A stretch of DNA of 64,000 nt from JAKPBU01 sp964425695. Its GTDB lineage: Bacteria; Pseudomonadota; Gammaproteobacteria; Xanthomonadales; Xanthomonadaceae. Shown here one piece after another: positions 1 through 7,919 of the stretch (position 1 is its first letter; each line of letters begins with the position of its first letter). The notes under the pieces are model-generated. The model did not search any database, was not told the origin of the DNA, and was given only the letters and a program-made list of their open reading frames with translations. The stretch covers positions 310,001 to 374,000 of the forward strand of contig CAYRNF010000001.1 in assembly GCA_964425695.1 (NCBI GenBank), written 5' to 3'. A program made the position numbers and the translations under genes.

Positions 1-134
1 CCTCCCGGCCTCCCCCTGCACGCTGCGCGCGCAAGGGGAGGAAACAGGCAGGACCTGCACGACCGCCCTTGTCCCGCCATCGGCGCGCCCGATATCACTC
101 CGATCCAGCCACCCGGTTTCCTAATTCGCCACAC

Positions 135-2030
135 ATGAACGCCACCATCGCCGAACCCCGCCGCCGCGGCCCCATCGCCCGCTTCTTCAAGGGCCTGTGG
201 GATGCGATGAACTTCACCCGCCGGCTGGTGTTCAACCTGCTGTTCTTCGGGTTCCTGTTCGTGCTGCTGGCCGCCATCGGCGCGGCCGACCGCGCCCGTC
301 CGCTGCTGGAGCGCACCACGCTGGTGATCGCGCCGGAAGGCGCGCTGGTGGAGCAGTACTCGTGCGACGTGGTCAGCCGCGGGCTGGCGCAGGCCACCGG
401 CGGGCAGGACTGCCGCGAAGTGCAGCTGCGCGACCTGCTGCGCGCTCTGGAGTCCGCGCGCACCGACAGGCACGTGGAACGCGTGCTGCTGCGCACCGAC
501 CGCATGGCCTTCTCCGGCTACGCGTCCCTGCGCGAGGTGTCCGACGCCATCGCCCGCCTGCGCGGCGCAGGCAAGCAGGTCGTCGCCTTCGGCGAGAACT
601 TCGACCAGGCCCAGTACCTGCTGGCCGTGCAGGCCGACGAGGTCTACCTGGACCCCATGGGCGGCGTGCTGCTGGAAGGCCTGGGCCGCTACCGCCCGTA
701 TTTCCGCGAGGGCCTGGAAGACAAGCTCGGCGTGGACGTGCACCTGTTCAAGGTGGGCGAATACAAGTCCGCGGCCGAGCCCTACGTGCTCGACGGCGCC
801 TCGCCCGAGGCCAAGCAGGCCGACCTGTTCTGGATGAACGACGTGTGGCAGCGCTACCTGGCCGACGTGGCCAAGCGCCGCAAGGTGGCGCCGCAGCAGC
901 TAGCCGCCGACATCGACGCGCTGCCCGCCGACCTTGCCGCCGCGCAGGGCGACCTGGGCCGCTACGCGCTGCGCAAGAAGCTGGTGGACGGGCTGAAGAC
1001 GCAGGAAGAGGTCGAAGCGCTGCTCACCCAGCGCGGCGTGGCCGATTCGGATTCCGACACCGGCTTCCGCGCGGTGGACCTGGGCGGCTACCTCAAGCAC
1101 ATCGACGGCACCCTGGCCGCGGCCGATCCGCGCCCGCAGGTGGCCATCGTGGTGGCCGAAGGCGAGATCACCGGCGGCGAGCAGCCGCCGGGCACCATCG
1201 GCGGCGAATCCACCGCCGCGCTGCTGCGCGACGCGCGCGACGACACCGCGGTGAAGGCCGTGGTGCTGCGCGTGGATTCGCCCGGCGGCGAGGTGTTCGC
1301 CTCCGAACAGATCCGCCGCGAAGTGGTGGCGCTGAAGAAGGCCGGCAAGCCGGTGGTGGTGTCCATGGGCGACCTGGCCGCCTCGGGCGGCTACTGGATC
1401 AGCATGAACGCCGACCGCATCTACGCCGATCCCTCCACGATCACCGGCTCCATCGGCATCTACGGACTGATCCCCACCGCGCCGCGCGCGCTGGAGAAGA
1501 TCGGCGTGCGCACCGACGGCGTGGGCACCACGCGCTTCGCCGGCGCGTTCGACCTGACCCGCCCGCTGCAGCCGGAAGTGGGGCAGGTGATCCAGTCGGT
1601 CATCGACAAGGGCTACCGCGACTTCACCGGCCGCGTGGCACAGGCGCGCAACCGCAGCGTGGCGCAGATCGACGCGGTGGCGCGCGGCCGCGTGTGGAGC
1701 GGCGCGCAGGCGCGCGAGCGCGGCCTGGTGGACGCCTTCGGCGGCCTGCAGGCCGCCATCGACGACGCGGCGCAGCGCGCCAAGCTGGGCAAGCCCGACA
1801 CCTACCGCGTGCGCTACGTGGAAGACGCGGCCACGCCGTTCGAGCGTTTCTTCTCGCGCTTCTCCGGCACCGCGCTGGGCGCGCACTGGCTGCGCGAGTC
1901 GTCGCTGCTGCAGCACCTGCTCGCCAAGGCCTCGCCGCAGGCGGCGCGCGACCTGAAGTTCCTGCAGGGCGTGCTGGAAAACCCGGGCAAGCCGGCCAAG
2001 GCGCTGGCGTACTGCTTCTGCGGGTTCTGA
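135..2030 (+). CDS. sppA: Signal peptide peptidase SppA, 67K type
   Basis: Membrane-anchored serine protease that degrades cleaved signal peptides in the cytoplasmic membrane. The 631-residue protein has a hydrophobic anchor at about residues 30-50 and two tandem S49 peptidase repeats, the full-length 67K layout. The Ser/Lys dyad is visible: K211 in GEYKSAAEPY in the N-terminal repeat and S417 in AASGGYW in the C-terminal repeat, close to K209 and S409 of E. coli SppA. The open frame extends upstream to 69, but the extra residues look like read-through of non-coding DNA, so the ATG at 135 (MNATIAEPRR) is preferred. No strong ribosome binding site is visible. It stands alone, followed by a repeat-rich gap. 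Confidence 0.95.
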   Translation: MNATIAEPRRRGPIARFFKGLWDAMNFTRRLVFNLLFFGFLFVLLAAIGAADRARPLLERTTLVIAPEGALVEQYSCDVVSRGLAQATGGQDCREVQLRDLLRALESARTDRHVERVLLRTDRMAFSGYASLREVSDAIARLRGAGKQVVAFGENFDQAQYLLAVQADEVYLDPMGGVLLEGLGRYRPYFREGLEDKLGVDVHLFKVGEYKSAAEPYVLDGASPEAKQADLFWMNDVWQRYLADVAKRRKVAPQQLAADIDALPADLAAAQGDLGRYALRKKLVDGLKTQEEVEALLTQRGVADSDSDTGFRAVDLGGYLKHIDGTLAAADPRPQVAIVVAEGEITGGEQPPGTIGGESTAALLRDARDDTAVKAVVLRVDSPGGEVFASEQIRREVVALKKAGKPVVVSMGDLAASGGYWISMNADRIYADPSTITGSIGIYGLIPTAPRALEKIGVRTDGVGTTRFAGAFDLTRPLQPEVGQVIQSVIDKGYRDFTGRVAQARNRSVAQIDAVARGRVWSGAQARERGLVDAFGGLQAAIDDAAQRAKLGKPDTYRVRYVEDAATPFERFFSRFSGTALGAHWLRESSLLQHLLAKASPQAARDLKFLQGVLENPGKPAKALAYCFCGF

Positions 2031-2806
2031 CGCGGCCGCACCGCGATCTCCACGCAGGCGCGGGCGCCACGCCCGCCTTGCACGCCTGACGGCATGAACC
2101 CGCCCCCATCCCCGCCAACGCGGGGATGCGCGCAAAGGCGGAAGCCCCGCGCAGGTACCAGGCACACAGCGCGCACGTCGCCATCAGCCGCGCGCGCGGT
2201 GCCTGCGCATGCCCGTACACCACCAACCCCTCATCACCGCGAACGCGGGGACGCTCGCGAAAGCCGGAACCCCGTGCAGGCAGGCAGCGCGCACCTCGCC
2301 AACATCCGCGCACGCCGTGCCTGCGCATGCGCACGCGCAGGCCCCTGCACCATCCACCCGTCATCCCCGCGAAAGCTGGGAACCATGGACGCTGCTCTTC
2401 GCGGCTGTTTCGAGCGCTGGACTCCGCACACCGAACATGGAAGGCAACAACCCGCCGCGACCCGGACGCTGGCGCCACGCCCGCCGTCGCGCACTGGATC
2501 CCCGCCTGCGCGGGGATGACGTTCACCCTGGGCGCCACCGCGATCCCCACGCACGCGCGGCCGCGATCTCCACGCAGGCGCGAGCGCCACGCCCGCCTTG
2601 CACGCGTGGCGACACACCCCCAACCGTCATCCCCGCGAACGCGGGGATCCAGCGTCTTGAGATCCGCTGCCCGTGCGGCGGAATACACCGCGTAGCCTGT
2701 TCGGAACGCCGTGCGCGTGCAGCGACCCGAGCAAGTCGCTGCGCGTTACACCAACATCCCTTGTGCGCGCCGGTTCAAACCCAGCGTGGCCCCAACCCGC
2801 CCCACG
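2031..2806. repeat. Gene-free stretch with dispersed palindromic and direct repeats
   Basis: No convincing gene lies in these 776 bases. The stretch holds several copies of an imperfect palindrome built on CCCCGC..GCGGGG, often flanked by GTCATC or GATGAC: near 2108-2127, 2233-2252, 2368-2390 (degenerate), 2496-2521 and 2627-2652. It also holds a direct repeat of about 45 bp, at 2041-2085 and 2561-2605, with one clear internal mismatch (CGGGCGCC against CGAGCGCC). This is the appearance of REP or intergenic palindromic repeats. Open frames crossing it in several phases show no recognisable protein signature. Confidence 0.75.
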
Positions 2807-3031
2807 CTAATGCCCCGTCGCCGCGTCGATCGCCTCGCGCTGCGCGTCGGCGGCTTGCTGCACCTGCGCATCCACCTGCTTCGCGCGTTCGATGGGCGCC
2901 TGCGCCGCCTCGTGCAGCGGCGCGGCCTGCGGTTCGGGGCGCCGCTCGCGATCCGGCGGCTGCGGCTTGCCGCAGGCGCACAGCGCCAGCAGCAGCGCGG
3001 CGGCGCAGGCGATGCGTGCATATGACGGCAT
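2807..3031 (-). CDS. Small putative lipoprotein
   Basis: A 74-residue protein with an N-terminal hydrophobic segment (about residues 4-19) ending in a lipobox-like LCAC, so Cys19 or Cys17 may be lipidated. The mature part is charged and rich in Ala, Gln and Arg, and looks helical. No family is recognised. It is transcribed divergently from the SDR gene, with about 65 bases between the two starts. The signal-peptide layout supports a real gene, but its size and composition leave some doubt. Confidence 0.65.
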   Translation of the reverse strand: MPSYARIACAAALLLALCACGKPQPPDRERRPEPQAAPLHEAAQAPIERAKQVDAQVQQAADAQREAIDAATGH

Positions 3032-3096
3032 GACGGCCTCCGATGGTCCATGGGCCCGGGGCTATGCTACGCCCGGCTTACCGCAACGGGGTGCAC

Positions 3097-3888
3097 ATGG
3101 ATCCGCAACGCTGGCGGCTGGATGGACAGCTCGCCCTGGTCACCGGCGGCAGCGCCGGCATCGGCCGCGCCATCGCGCGCGAACTGCTCGGCTTCGGCGC
3201 CACCGTGCTGATCGTGGCGCGCGACGCCACCAGCCTGGAAACCGCACGCGACGAACTGGCGGACGAAGCCGCCACCGCCGGCACCGACCCGGACATCCGC
3301 GGCTTCGTGGCCGACGTGATCGACGACGAACAGCGCCGCGAGATCCTGGACTGGGTGGCCGACCAGGGCGACGGCGGCCTGAACATCCTCGTCAACAACG
3401 CCGGCGGCAACCTCACCCGCCCCGCCACCGAATACGGCGACGACGAATGGCGCGAGATCTTCGAGGTCAACGTGTTCAGCGCCTTCGAACTCTCGCGCCT
3501 GGCGCACCCGCTGCTCACCCGGCACGCCGCGTCCAGCATCGTCAACGTGGGCAGCGTCTCCGGCGAGACCCACGTGCGCAGCGGCGCGCCCTACGGCATG
3601 AGCAAGGCCGCCATGCACCAGATGACCCGAAACCTGGCCGTGGAATGGGCCGAGGACGGCATCCGCGTCAACTGCGTCGCGCCCTGGTACATCCGCACCC
3701 GCCGCACCTCCACCAAGCTGGCCGATCCGGACTACCTGGACGACGTGCTGCTGCGCACGCCGATGGGAAGGATTGGCGAACCGGAAGAAGTCGCCGCGGC
3801 GGTGGCATTCCTGTGCTTGCCTGCGGCGGGATACATCACCGGCGAGTGCCTAGCCGTGGATGGGGGTTTCTTGCGGTACGGCTTCTGA
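3097..3888 (+). CDS. SDR family oxidoreductase (tropinone reductase-like)
   Basis: NAD(P)-dependent short-chain dehydrogenase/reductase, 263 residues, the usual size for a classical SDR. Visible motifs are the cofactor loop TGGSAGIGRAIA near the N-terminus, NNAG in the centre, a conserved Ser before the catalytic YGMSK (Tyr-x3-Lys), and a C-terminal ITGECLAVDGGF typical of the family. The substrate cannot be read from the sequence. The start at 3097 (MDPQRW) places the Rossmann fold at the usual distance; an upstream in-frame ATG at 3064 is possible. The stop codon lies inside a hairpin, and the attC cassette array begins about 75 bases downstream. Confidence 0.9.
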   Translation: MDPQRWRLDGQLALVTGGSAGIGRAIARELLGFGATVLIVARDATSLETARDELADEAATAGTDPDIRGFVADVIDDEQRREILDWVADQGDGGLNILVNNAGGNLTRPATEYGDDEWREIFEVNVFSAFELSRLAHPLLTRHAASSIVNVGSVSGETHVRSGAPYGMSKAAMHQMTRNLAVEWAEDGIRVNCVAPWYIRTRRTSTKLADPDYLDDVLLRTPMGRIGEPEEVAAAVAFLCLPAAGYITGECLAVDGGFLRYGF

Positions 3889-3911
3889 GGGCGTAAGCGT
3901 TACGCCTTCAG
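3885..3911 (+). terminator. Hairpin overlapping the SDR stop codon
   Basis: Arms CTGAGGGCGTAA (3885-3896) and TTACGCCTTCAG (3900-3911) pair along their full length in RNA with one G-U pair and a 3-nt loop. The TGA stop of the SDR gene is inside the first arm. No T-run follows, so it may be a terminator-like or 3'-end protecting structure, or part of the boundary into which the cassette array was inserted. Confidence 0.5.
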
Positions 3912-3991
3912 ACGAATGCGTAAGCAAGCGACGAATGCCTCGCGCTTGAGGCGTAAACATAGGTTAGGCCTCACTACAGAGTTTCTCGCAG

Positions 3992-5290
3992 ATGAATTCA
4001 AACATGACGATCACTTGTTCAACTTGCGAGCAAGATACGGATTGCCGAATCGGCTACTCGAATCGCCTGATTCAACCCCTTCAGTTCTCATGCCCTCATT
4101 GTCACTCATCACTCGGGATCACCTTAGATACGTCTGACGCCCCACGATCAAAGTTTTCATTCGACGGATGTAACCCATCAAATATCCAACCGGACGGGCC
4201 ATTCGATGGAACGAATCCGTTCGTTGATCTTCACCTTGACTTCCCGGTTAAGTTTGGACCCTATGTATTGGGTTTAACGCCGTGGTTCGCATCCCTAAAT
4301 CAACTGGATGAGGTGACTGGCGACCGCAATAAATCGCTTCAACTTTCCATGTTTCATTCCAGCAGACTCAACATCCTAAATGAGATTTATCCGAAATCCG
4401 AAGAATTGAAGAGAATCATAAATCTCTACCATGGAGCGAATAAGCAGCTTTTCCAGAAGCGAGCATCCGAGTTTCTTGGCGAAGAACAAGAACAATCCAT
4501 ACTGCAGCAAGATCTTAACGCCACTCTATATCGAGTGATTGCCAAAGCCTTTTTTCCTTTCGTTGTGTTTGAGCACGGCAAGGAAATATCCGAAGAGCTG
4601 CCAAAACTTCTGTTTGGATTGGATCGCGAGCAGCTGGATTCGTTCATTGAAGACATTTTTAGCTCTGGATTCTTGACAACTCTGCAAAGAGATTGCTTGC
4701 GAATCTACCCGCGGGTTTTTGATGTAGAGATCCCTTTTCGGCCTGCACTCTTCCTCGATTTTTTTGAGGACGAGCAGTCTGATTTGGTAGCGGCACGGGT
4801 TTCCTCTCAGGACTTTTTTAGTCTGAAGGATCTATACAAAGACATTCTGGAAATAATTGCACGGCAGATCGTATTGGTAGCTGGGATCAACAATCTCTAC
4901 CATCGAGGAAACTCCAATTCCTTCAAGGCAATTGATGGGGGCACCCTCAGCAGCTTGCAGAAACTTTCGGAAAAGACGCTATCTGATAAGTTCAAGTACC
5001 TTGATGACTCTTGGTACAACTTGGCCGTAACTGATTTGAACCTCGGCTTACGCAACGCGATTGCCCACAACAACATCAACTACGACGCTGGAACACAGAC
5101 CGTCACGTACTACCCCGAGGGCGGTAGGCTGGCGGCCACGGAGGGGAAGGAAATCAGCTTTCTTGCATTTATGCGTTCTCTCCTTCTAGCTTTCAGAGAG
5201 ATGCATAATCTGCATCACGTCATCAAATCTTTGTACTACTACAAGCTTCTGATTCATGATCGTGGCACCAATGAACAGCGTGAGGCCTAA
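3992..5290 (+). CDS. Cassette 1 protein: zinc-ribbon N-terminus and HEPN-like Rx4H motif
   Basis: A 432-residue protein of unknown function. The N-terminus carries C9-x2-C12 and C34-x2-C37, a likely zinc ribbon. The C-terminal part is helical and contains GLRNAIAHN, where R354 and H359 form an Rx4H motif with Asn directly after Arg, as in HEPN ribonuclease-type domains. HEPN domains are common in toxins and anti-phage proteins, so an RNA-targeting role is an inference. The ATG at 3992 is used; a second in-frame ATG at 4004 also precedes the cysteines. The gene fills the cassette, and its TAA stop (5288-5290) lies within the inverse core of attC1, a typical arrangement. GC is clearly lower than the chromosome around it. 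Confidence 0.8.
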   Translation: MNSNMTITCSTCEQDTDCRIGYSNRLIQPLQFSCPHCHSSLGITLDTSDAPRSKFSFDGCNPSNIQPDGPFDGTNPFVDLHLDFPVKFGPYVLGLTPWFASLNQLDEVTGDRNKSLQLSMFHSSRLNILNEIYPKSEELKRIINLYHGANKQLFQKRASEFLGEEQEQSILQQDLNATLYRVIAKAFFPFVVFEHGKEISEELPKLLFGLDREQLDSFIEDIFSSGFLTTLQRDCLRIYPRVFDVEIPFRPALFLDFFEDEQSDLVAARVSSQDFFSLKDLYKDILEIIARQIVLVAGINNLYHRGNSNSFKAIDGGTLSSLQKLSEKTLSDKFKYLDDSWYNLAVTDLNLGLRNAIAHNNINYDAGTQTVTYYPEGGRLAATEGKEISFLAFMRSLLLAFREMHNLHHVIKSLYYYKLLIHDRGTNEQREA

Positions 5291-5344
5291 CAATTCATTC
5301 AAGCCGACGCCGCTTCGCGGCGCGGCTTAATTCAGGCGTTAGGC
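5285..5344 (+). repeat. attC site 1 (60 bp)
   Basis: Inverse core GCCTAAC at 5285-5291 and core GTTAGGC at 5338-5344 enclose an imperfect palindrome. Its inner arms AAGCCGACGCCGC and GCGGCGCGGCTT pair around a TTCG loop with one unpaired base, as in folded attC sites. The sequences next to the cores (CAATTCATTC and AATTCAGGC) are shared with attC2. Confidence 0.93.
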
Positions 5345-5350
5345 CACTAG

Positions 5351-5836
5351 ATGAGCTGGATCGCAGACCTAATTAAGCACATCACGGCATCAAACAAGTT
5401 GATGACCGCGATTCTTATCACGTCGCTTGTAGTGGTTCTGGGGCCGAGATATGTCCCAGCACTCAAGCCAGTTCCGGAGACTTAGCAATGGGTGCCTGTG
5501 TCTGCCGCAATTTTCAGCTTCACGATGCTTGTGCTCTCGTTCTTGACTTTGGTCTGGAGCAAAGCGGGAAAACTGCCAAAAACCCTTAGCTCGGCCATTC
5601 TCGCCGCCAACCCGCAAGGCCTCGAGCTTGGGTTGCTTCAGCATCTTGGAGAGAAGTTCGGCGAAGATGCTATGGACTTGGACAGCCTTGACTACTCAAA
5701 GGTTAAGCGACTCGATGTGCTCGCAGCTAGAGATGCTCTGGCACAGAAAGGGTTGATCAGCGTCGGCAACTGGAGCCCTAATGTGATCTGGATCACCCGA
5801 GAAGGCAGGAGCTTTCTCACCAAGCAGGGCCGGTAG
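5351..5836 (+). pseudogene. Cassette 2: SieB-like two-TM protein gene interrupted by an in-frame TAG
   Basis: From the ATG at 5351 the frame reads 44 residues to TAG at 5483-5485, then continues in the same frame without another stop to TAG at 5834-5836, giving about 160 residues if the amber codon is read through. The joined protein makes sense as one unit: a short amphipathic start (MSWIADLIKHI), one TM helix before the amber codon, a second TM helix straight after it (AAIFSFTMLVLSFLTLVW), and a soluble C-terminal region. This layout resembles superinfection exclusion protein B (SieB) family proteins, but that assignment is tentative. An alternative GTG start at 5492 would give a 114-residue protein with only the second TM. 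The gene is broken, suppressed, or expressed as two pieces; a sequencing error cannot be excluded. Confidence 0.65.
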
Positions 5837-5838
5837 TG

Positions 5839-5950
5839 GCCTAACAATTCATTCAAGCCGAACTTGCTTCGCTCCAGCAATGCCATGGCAGAAAAAGCTT
5901 GCCATGGCATTGCCTCCGCTACGCAAGCAGGCTTAATTCAGGTGTTAGCT
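5839..5950 (+). repeat. attC site 2 (112 bp)
   Basis: Inverse core GCCTAAC at 5839-5845 and core GTTAGCT at 5944-5950. The flanks are shared with attC1, but the central stem is longer, with a secondary inverted repeat (AATGCCATGGCA and TGCCATGGCATT). The end nucleotides change from the GCCTAAC type to the GTTAGCT type because the right half of the core belongs to the next cassette. Confidence 0.92.
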
Positions 5951-5966
5951 CTCACAGGGGGACTGT

Positions 5967-7304
5967 GTGGACATCGAAGCAATCTTGAAAGACCAAGTCA
6001 GTCACGTTGCTGCCGAGAATAGGCCACCCTTCGAGTCTAGCTTTGACTACTCAAAGTACTTAGAGGGGCGCAGCGCTGCACTCGATGAGTGGAAATCGAT
6101 TGGTCAAGACGGCCAGAAAAACTTTCATGGCGATCTAAAGAAGTTCTTTATTCATAAGGCGCTCAGTCCAGACGAAGACCAGGAGTTCCACAACGGCAAG
6201 AATCTTTATCTACTCAAGAACGAGATTAGCGCACGCGTAGGATCCAAGAGCAATCTAGACTTAATTTTTCTTGATGAGCTCAACTTCCCGAACCCAGCAG
6301 TCGAACTCCTCGAGAATTCAGAGAACATCGATCACGTCCGTGACCTATACAGACTACGGAAAAAGACAACGGGCACAGAAAAGAACTCAGGTGTTTCGGC
6401 CGATGAAGCACGCAGACTCAAGAATTGTATGCGTCAGGGCCGAGAACTTTATTTGAATGGCCGAAGTGGCTCATTGATGGTCAAGCCACTTACCTTGTTC
6501 TACTCGCTCACTTCTTACGCATACGCGGTCGTCATTCTTAACAACCCCATACGGTTCAAGCTAGACAACCTGCCTGGCTCTCATGGCATGAACTACCTGC
6601 CGGATAGTATTGAGGCTCAATTCGGGGGCGACATGCCCCATGGAACGTTCAGTGATCTCCTCACGTCATTCCCCACTAACGCCATAAGATCGCGGGACGT
6701 CGACTATGCACAGAGCAGCTTAGAGTCGATCAGGGCCTTCTATAAAACTAGATTCACAGTGTCCACTGGAACGCTTCTCAGCATGGTCCCGGAGATCAGG
6801 GACTACTACAAGATCACAACAGGTCGCGACTCCAGGACGCACCCACTTGAAATCAGCGTCATTAGCGACAGAAGAACCACATCTTGGGAGCTGCAGATCG
6901 GGGATGGAATCACACGCCCGCCGGCGAGCGATATTGGTCAAGCTTTTTATGGATTCAAGATTTCGGAGCGACATGGAAAAACCATCGTCACGATCCCTTC
7001 TGCTGAAGAACACTTAGCGCAAGCGAGCATTTACTCCGACATTCGTGGCCGCCTGTGGTATGTGGAGAATCCCTTCTTCCCAATTGTCCTTCCAGAGCTC
7101 TGCGTGCACTTCCTGCTCACCAGCATGTTCAGCAACTTGATGCGCTATTCACCGGACCACTGGGGTGAGGTTCTTTTGAATCAAGTCAATACGAACGTAT
7201 CACTCATCATCAGCAAGTACCTCTCCGCATTTGAGCTAAAAATGCCAATTCTTCTGCTCCGTTCTATATCAAAGTTCCACCCGATCGTCTCGAGTGAGAG
7301 CTAA
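5967..7304 (+). CDS. Cassette 3 protein: YaaC-like
   Basis: A 445-residue protein starting at GTG 5967, with a good Shine-Dalgarno-like run (CAGGGGGA) just upstream. Two blocks resemble the YaaC family of Firmicutes: KPLTLFYSLTSYAYAVVIL followed later by SHGMNY, and near the C-terminus LPELCVHFLLTSMFSNLMRYSPDHWGE cut here into LPELCVHFLLTS and RYSPDHW. The biochemical function of YaaC is not established to my knowledge. No catalytic motif or signal peptide is obvious. The TAA stop (7302-7304) lies in the inverse core of attC3, and composition is low in GC like the other cassettes. A defence role is only a suggestion from its setting. Confidence 0.75.
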   Translation: MDIEAILKDQVSHVAAENRPPFESSFDYSKYLEGRSAALDEWKSIGQDGQKNFHGDLKKFFIHKALSPDEDQEFHNGKNLYLLKNEISARVGSKSNLDLIFLDELNFPNPAVELLENSENIDHVRDLYRLRKKTTGTEKNSGVSADEARRLKNCMRQGRELYLNGRSGSLMVKPLTLFYSLTSYAYAVVILNNPIRFKLDNLPGSHGMNYLPDSIEAQFGGDMPHGTFSDLLTSFPTNAIRSRDVDYAQSSLESIRAFYKTRFTVSTGTLLSMVPEIRDYYKITTGRDSRTHPLEISVISDRRTTSWELQIGDGITRPPASDIGQAFYGFKISERHGKTIVTIPSAEEHLAQASIYSDIRGRLWYVENPFFPIVLPELCVHFLLTSMFSNLMRYSPDHWGEVLLNQVNTNVSLIISKYLSAFELKMPILLLRSISKFHPIVSSES

Positions 7305-7407
7305 CAATTCGTTCAAGGCGACACCGCTTCGCGGCGTCGTGCTGGGTTCTCGCTATTGAGCCAAACACGCCGCCGCAAAGCGGTGCGTCTTAACTCAGGC
7401 GTTAGCC
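7299..7407 (+). repeat. attC site 3 (109 bp)
   Basis: Inverse core AGCTAAC at 7299-7305 matches the GTTAGCT that opens its cassette at 5944. The outer core at the right end is GTTAGCC (7401-7407). The flanking CAATTCGTTCAAGGCGACACC and the opposite GTGCGTCTTAACTCAGGC side (shown in parts: CAATTCGTTCAAG, TTAACTCAGGC) follow the attC1/attC2 pattern. The stem is longer and carries a PstI-free central region with a second small hairpin. No further attC is seen downstream, so the array ends here or a following cassette has lost its site. Confidence 0.88.
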
Positions 7408-7540
7408 CTCTACCCAGACCGAAAAAGCAAAAAGCGGGACGGAGGTAGTTAAGCCCCGCAACTCTCGCTCTGACCCTTCTGATTCGTTGGCTTGCGCACT
7501 CGGCCTCCAGCCAGATCCTTCCAACGACTCAGGAGAAACG

Positions 7541-7891
7541 ATGACGGAGAAACATCGCATCTTCACCACCGTCTTCGCCAAGGTGTACCCGATGTACGTG
7601 CAGAAGGCGGAGTGCAAGGGACGCACCAAGGACGAGGTGGACCAGGTCATCTGCTGGCTGACCGGCTACGCCCGGGCGCAGCTGCAGGCGCAGATCGATC
7701 GGCAGAACGACTTCGAGACCTTCTTCGCGCAGGCGCCGGCCATGAACCCCAACGCGGCGTTCATCAAGGGGCTGGTGTGCGGCGTGCGGGTGGAGGACGT
7801 GGACGATCCGCTCATGCGCAACATCCGGTACCTGGACAAGCTGGTCGACGAGTTGGCCAAGGGCAAGGCGATGGACAAGGTGCTTCGATGA
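7541..7891 (+). CDS. DUF2200 family protein
   Basis: A 116-residue cytoplasmic protein. The start (MTEKHRIFTTVFAKVYPMYV), the central QVICWLTGY segment and the C-terminal LDKLVDELAKGKAMDKVLR (given in part) fit the DUF2200 family of small conserved proteins of unknown function. The ATG at 7541 is chosen because AGGAGAA lies 3-9 bases upstream; the frame is open upstream without family similarity. It is the first gene right of the attC array. Its GC is back to the chromosomal level, so it is probably host sequence rather than a fourth cassette, though the 134 bases between the last core and its start are AT-richer and unexplained. Confidence 0.85.
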   Translation: MTEKHRIFTTVFAKVYPMYVQKAECKGRTKDEVDQVICWLTGYARAQLQAQIDRQNDFETFFAQAPAMNPNAAFIKGLVCGVRVEDVDDPLMRNIRYLDKLVDELAKGKAMDKVLR

Positions 7892-7919
7892 GCACGCCGT
7901 GGGCCGGCCAGGTGCATTG

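Larger units (their letters stand above)
3963..7407 (+). mobile_element. Integron-type cassette array without integrase (CALIN)
   Basis: Three head-to-tail gene cassettes are each followed by an attC recombination site, and the base composition drops visibly against both flanks. The core GTTAGGC at 3963-3969 opens cassette 1, GTTAGGC at 5338-5344 opens cassette 2 and GTTAGCT at 5944-5950 opens cassette 3; GTTAGCC at 7401-7407 ends the array. For each cassette the inverse core at its 3' end (GCCTAAC, GCCTAAC, AGCTAAC) is the exact reverse complement of the core at its own 5' end. That is expected when each cassette has circulated as a unit closed by one attC. No tyrosine recombinase or IntI is encoded in the window, so this is a cluster of attC sites lacking an integrase, or the distal part of a larger integron. 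Confidence 0.9.

Noticed and set aside
3916..4137. Small plus-strand frame at the start of cassette 1
   Set aside because: It overlaps the zinc-ribbon part of the cassette 1 gene in another frame, with no ribosome binding site or family match, and it starts outside the cassette.
3963..7407. Search for an integron integrase or other tyrosine recombinase
   Set aside because: No frame within the window shows the RHRY-type recombinase motifs, so none is annotated.
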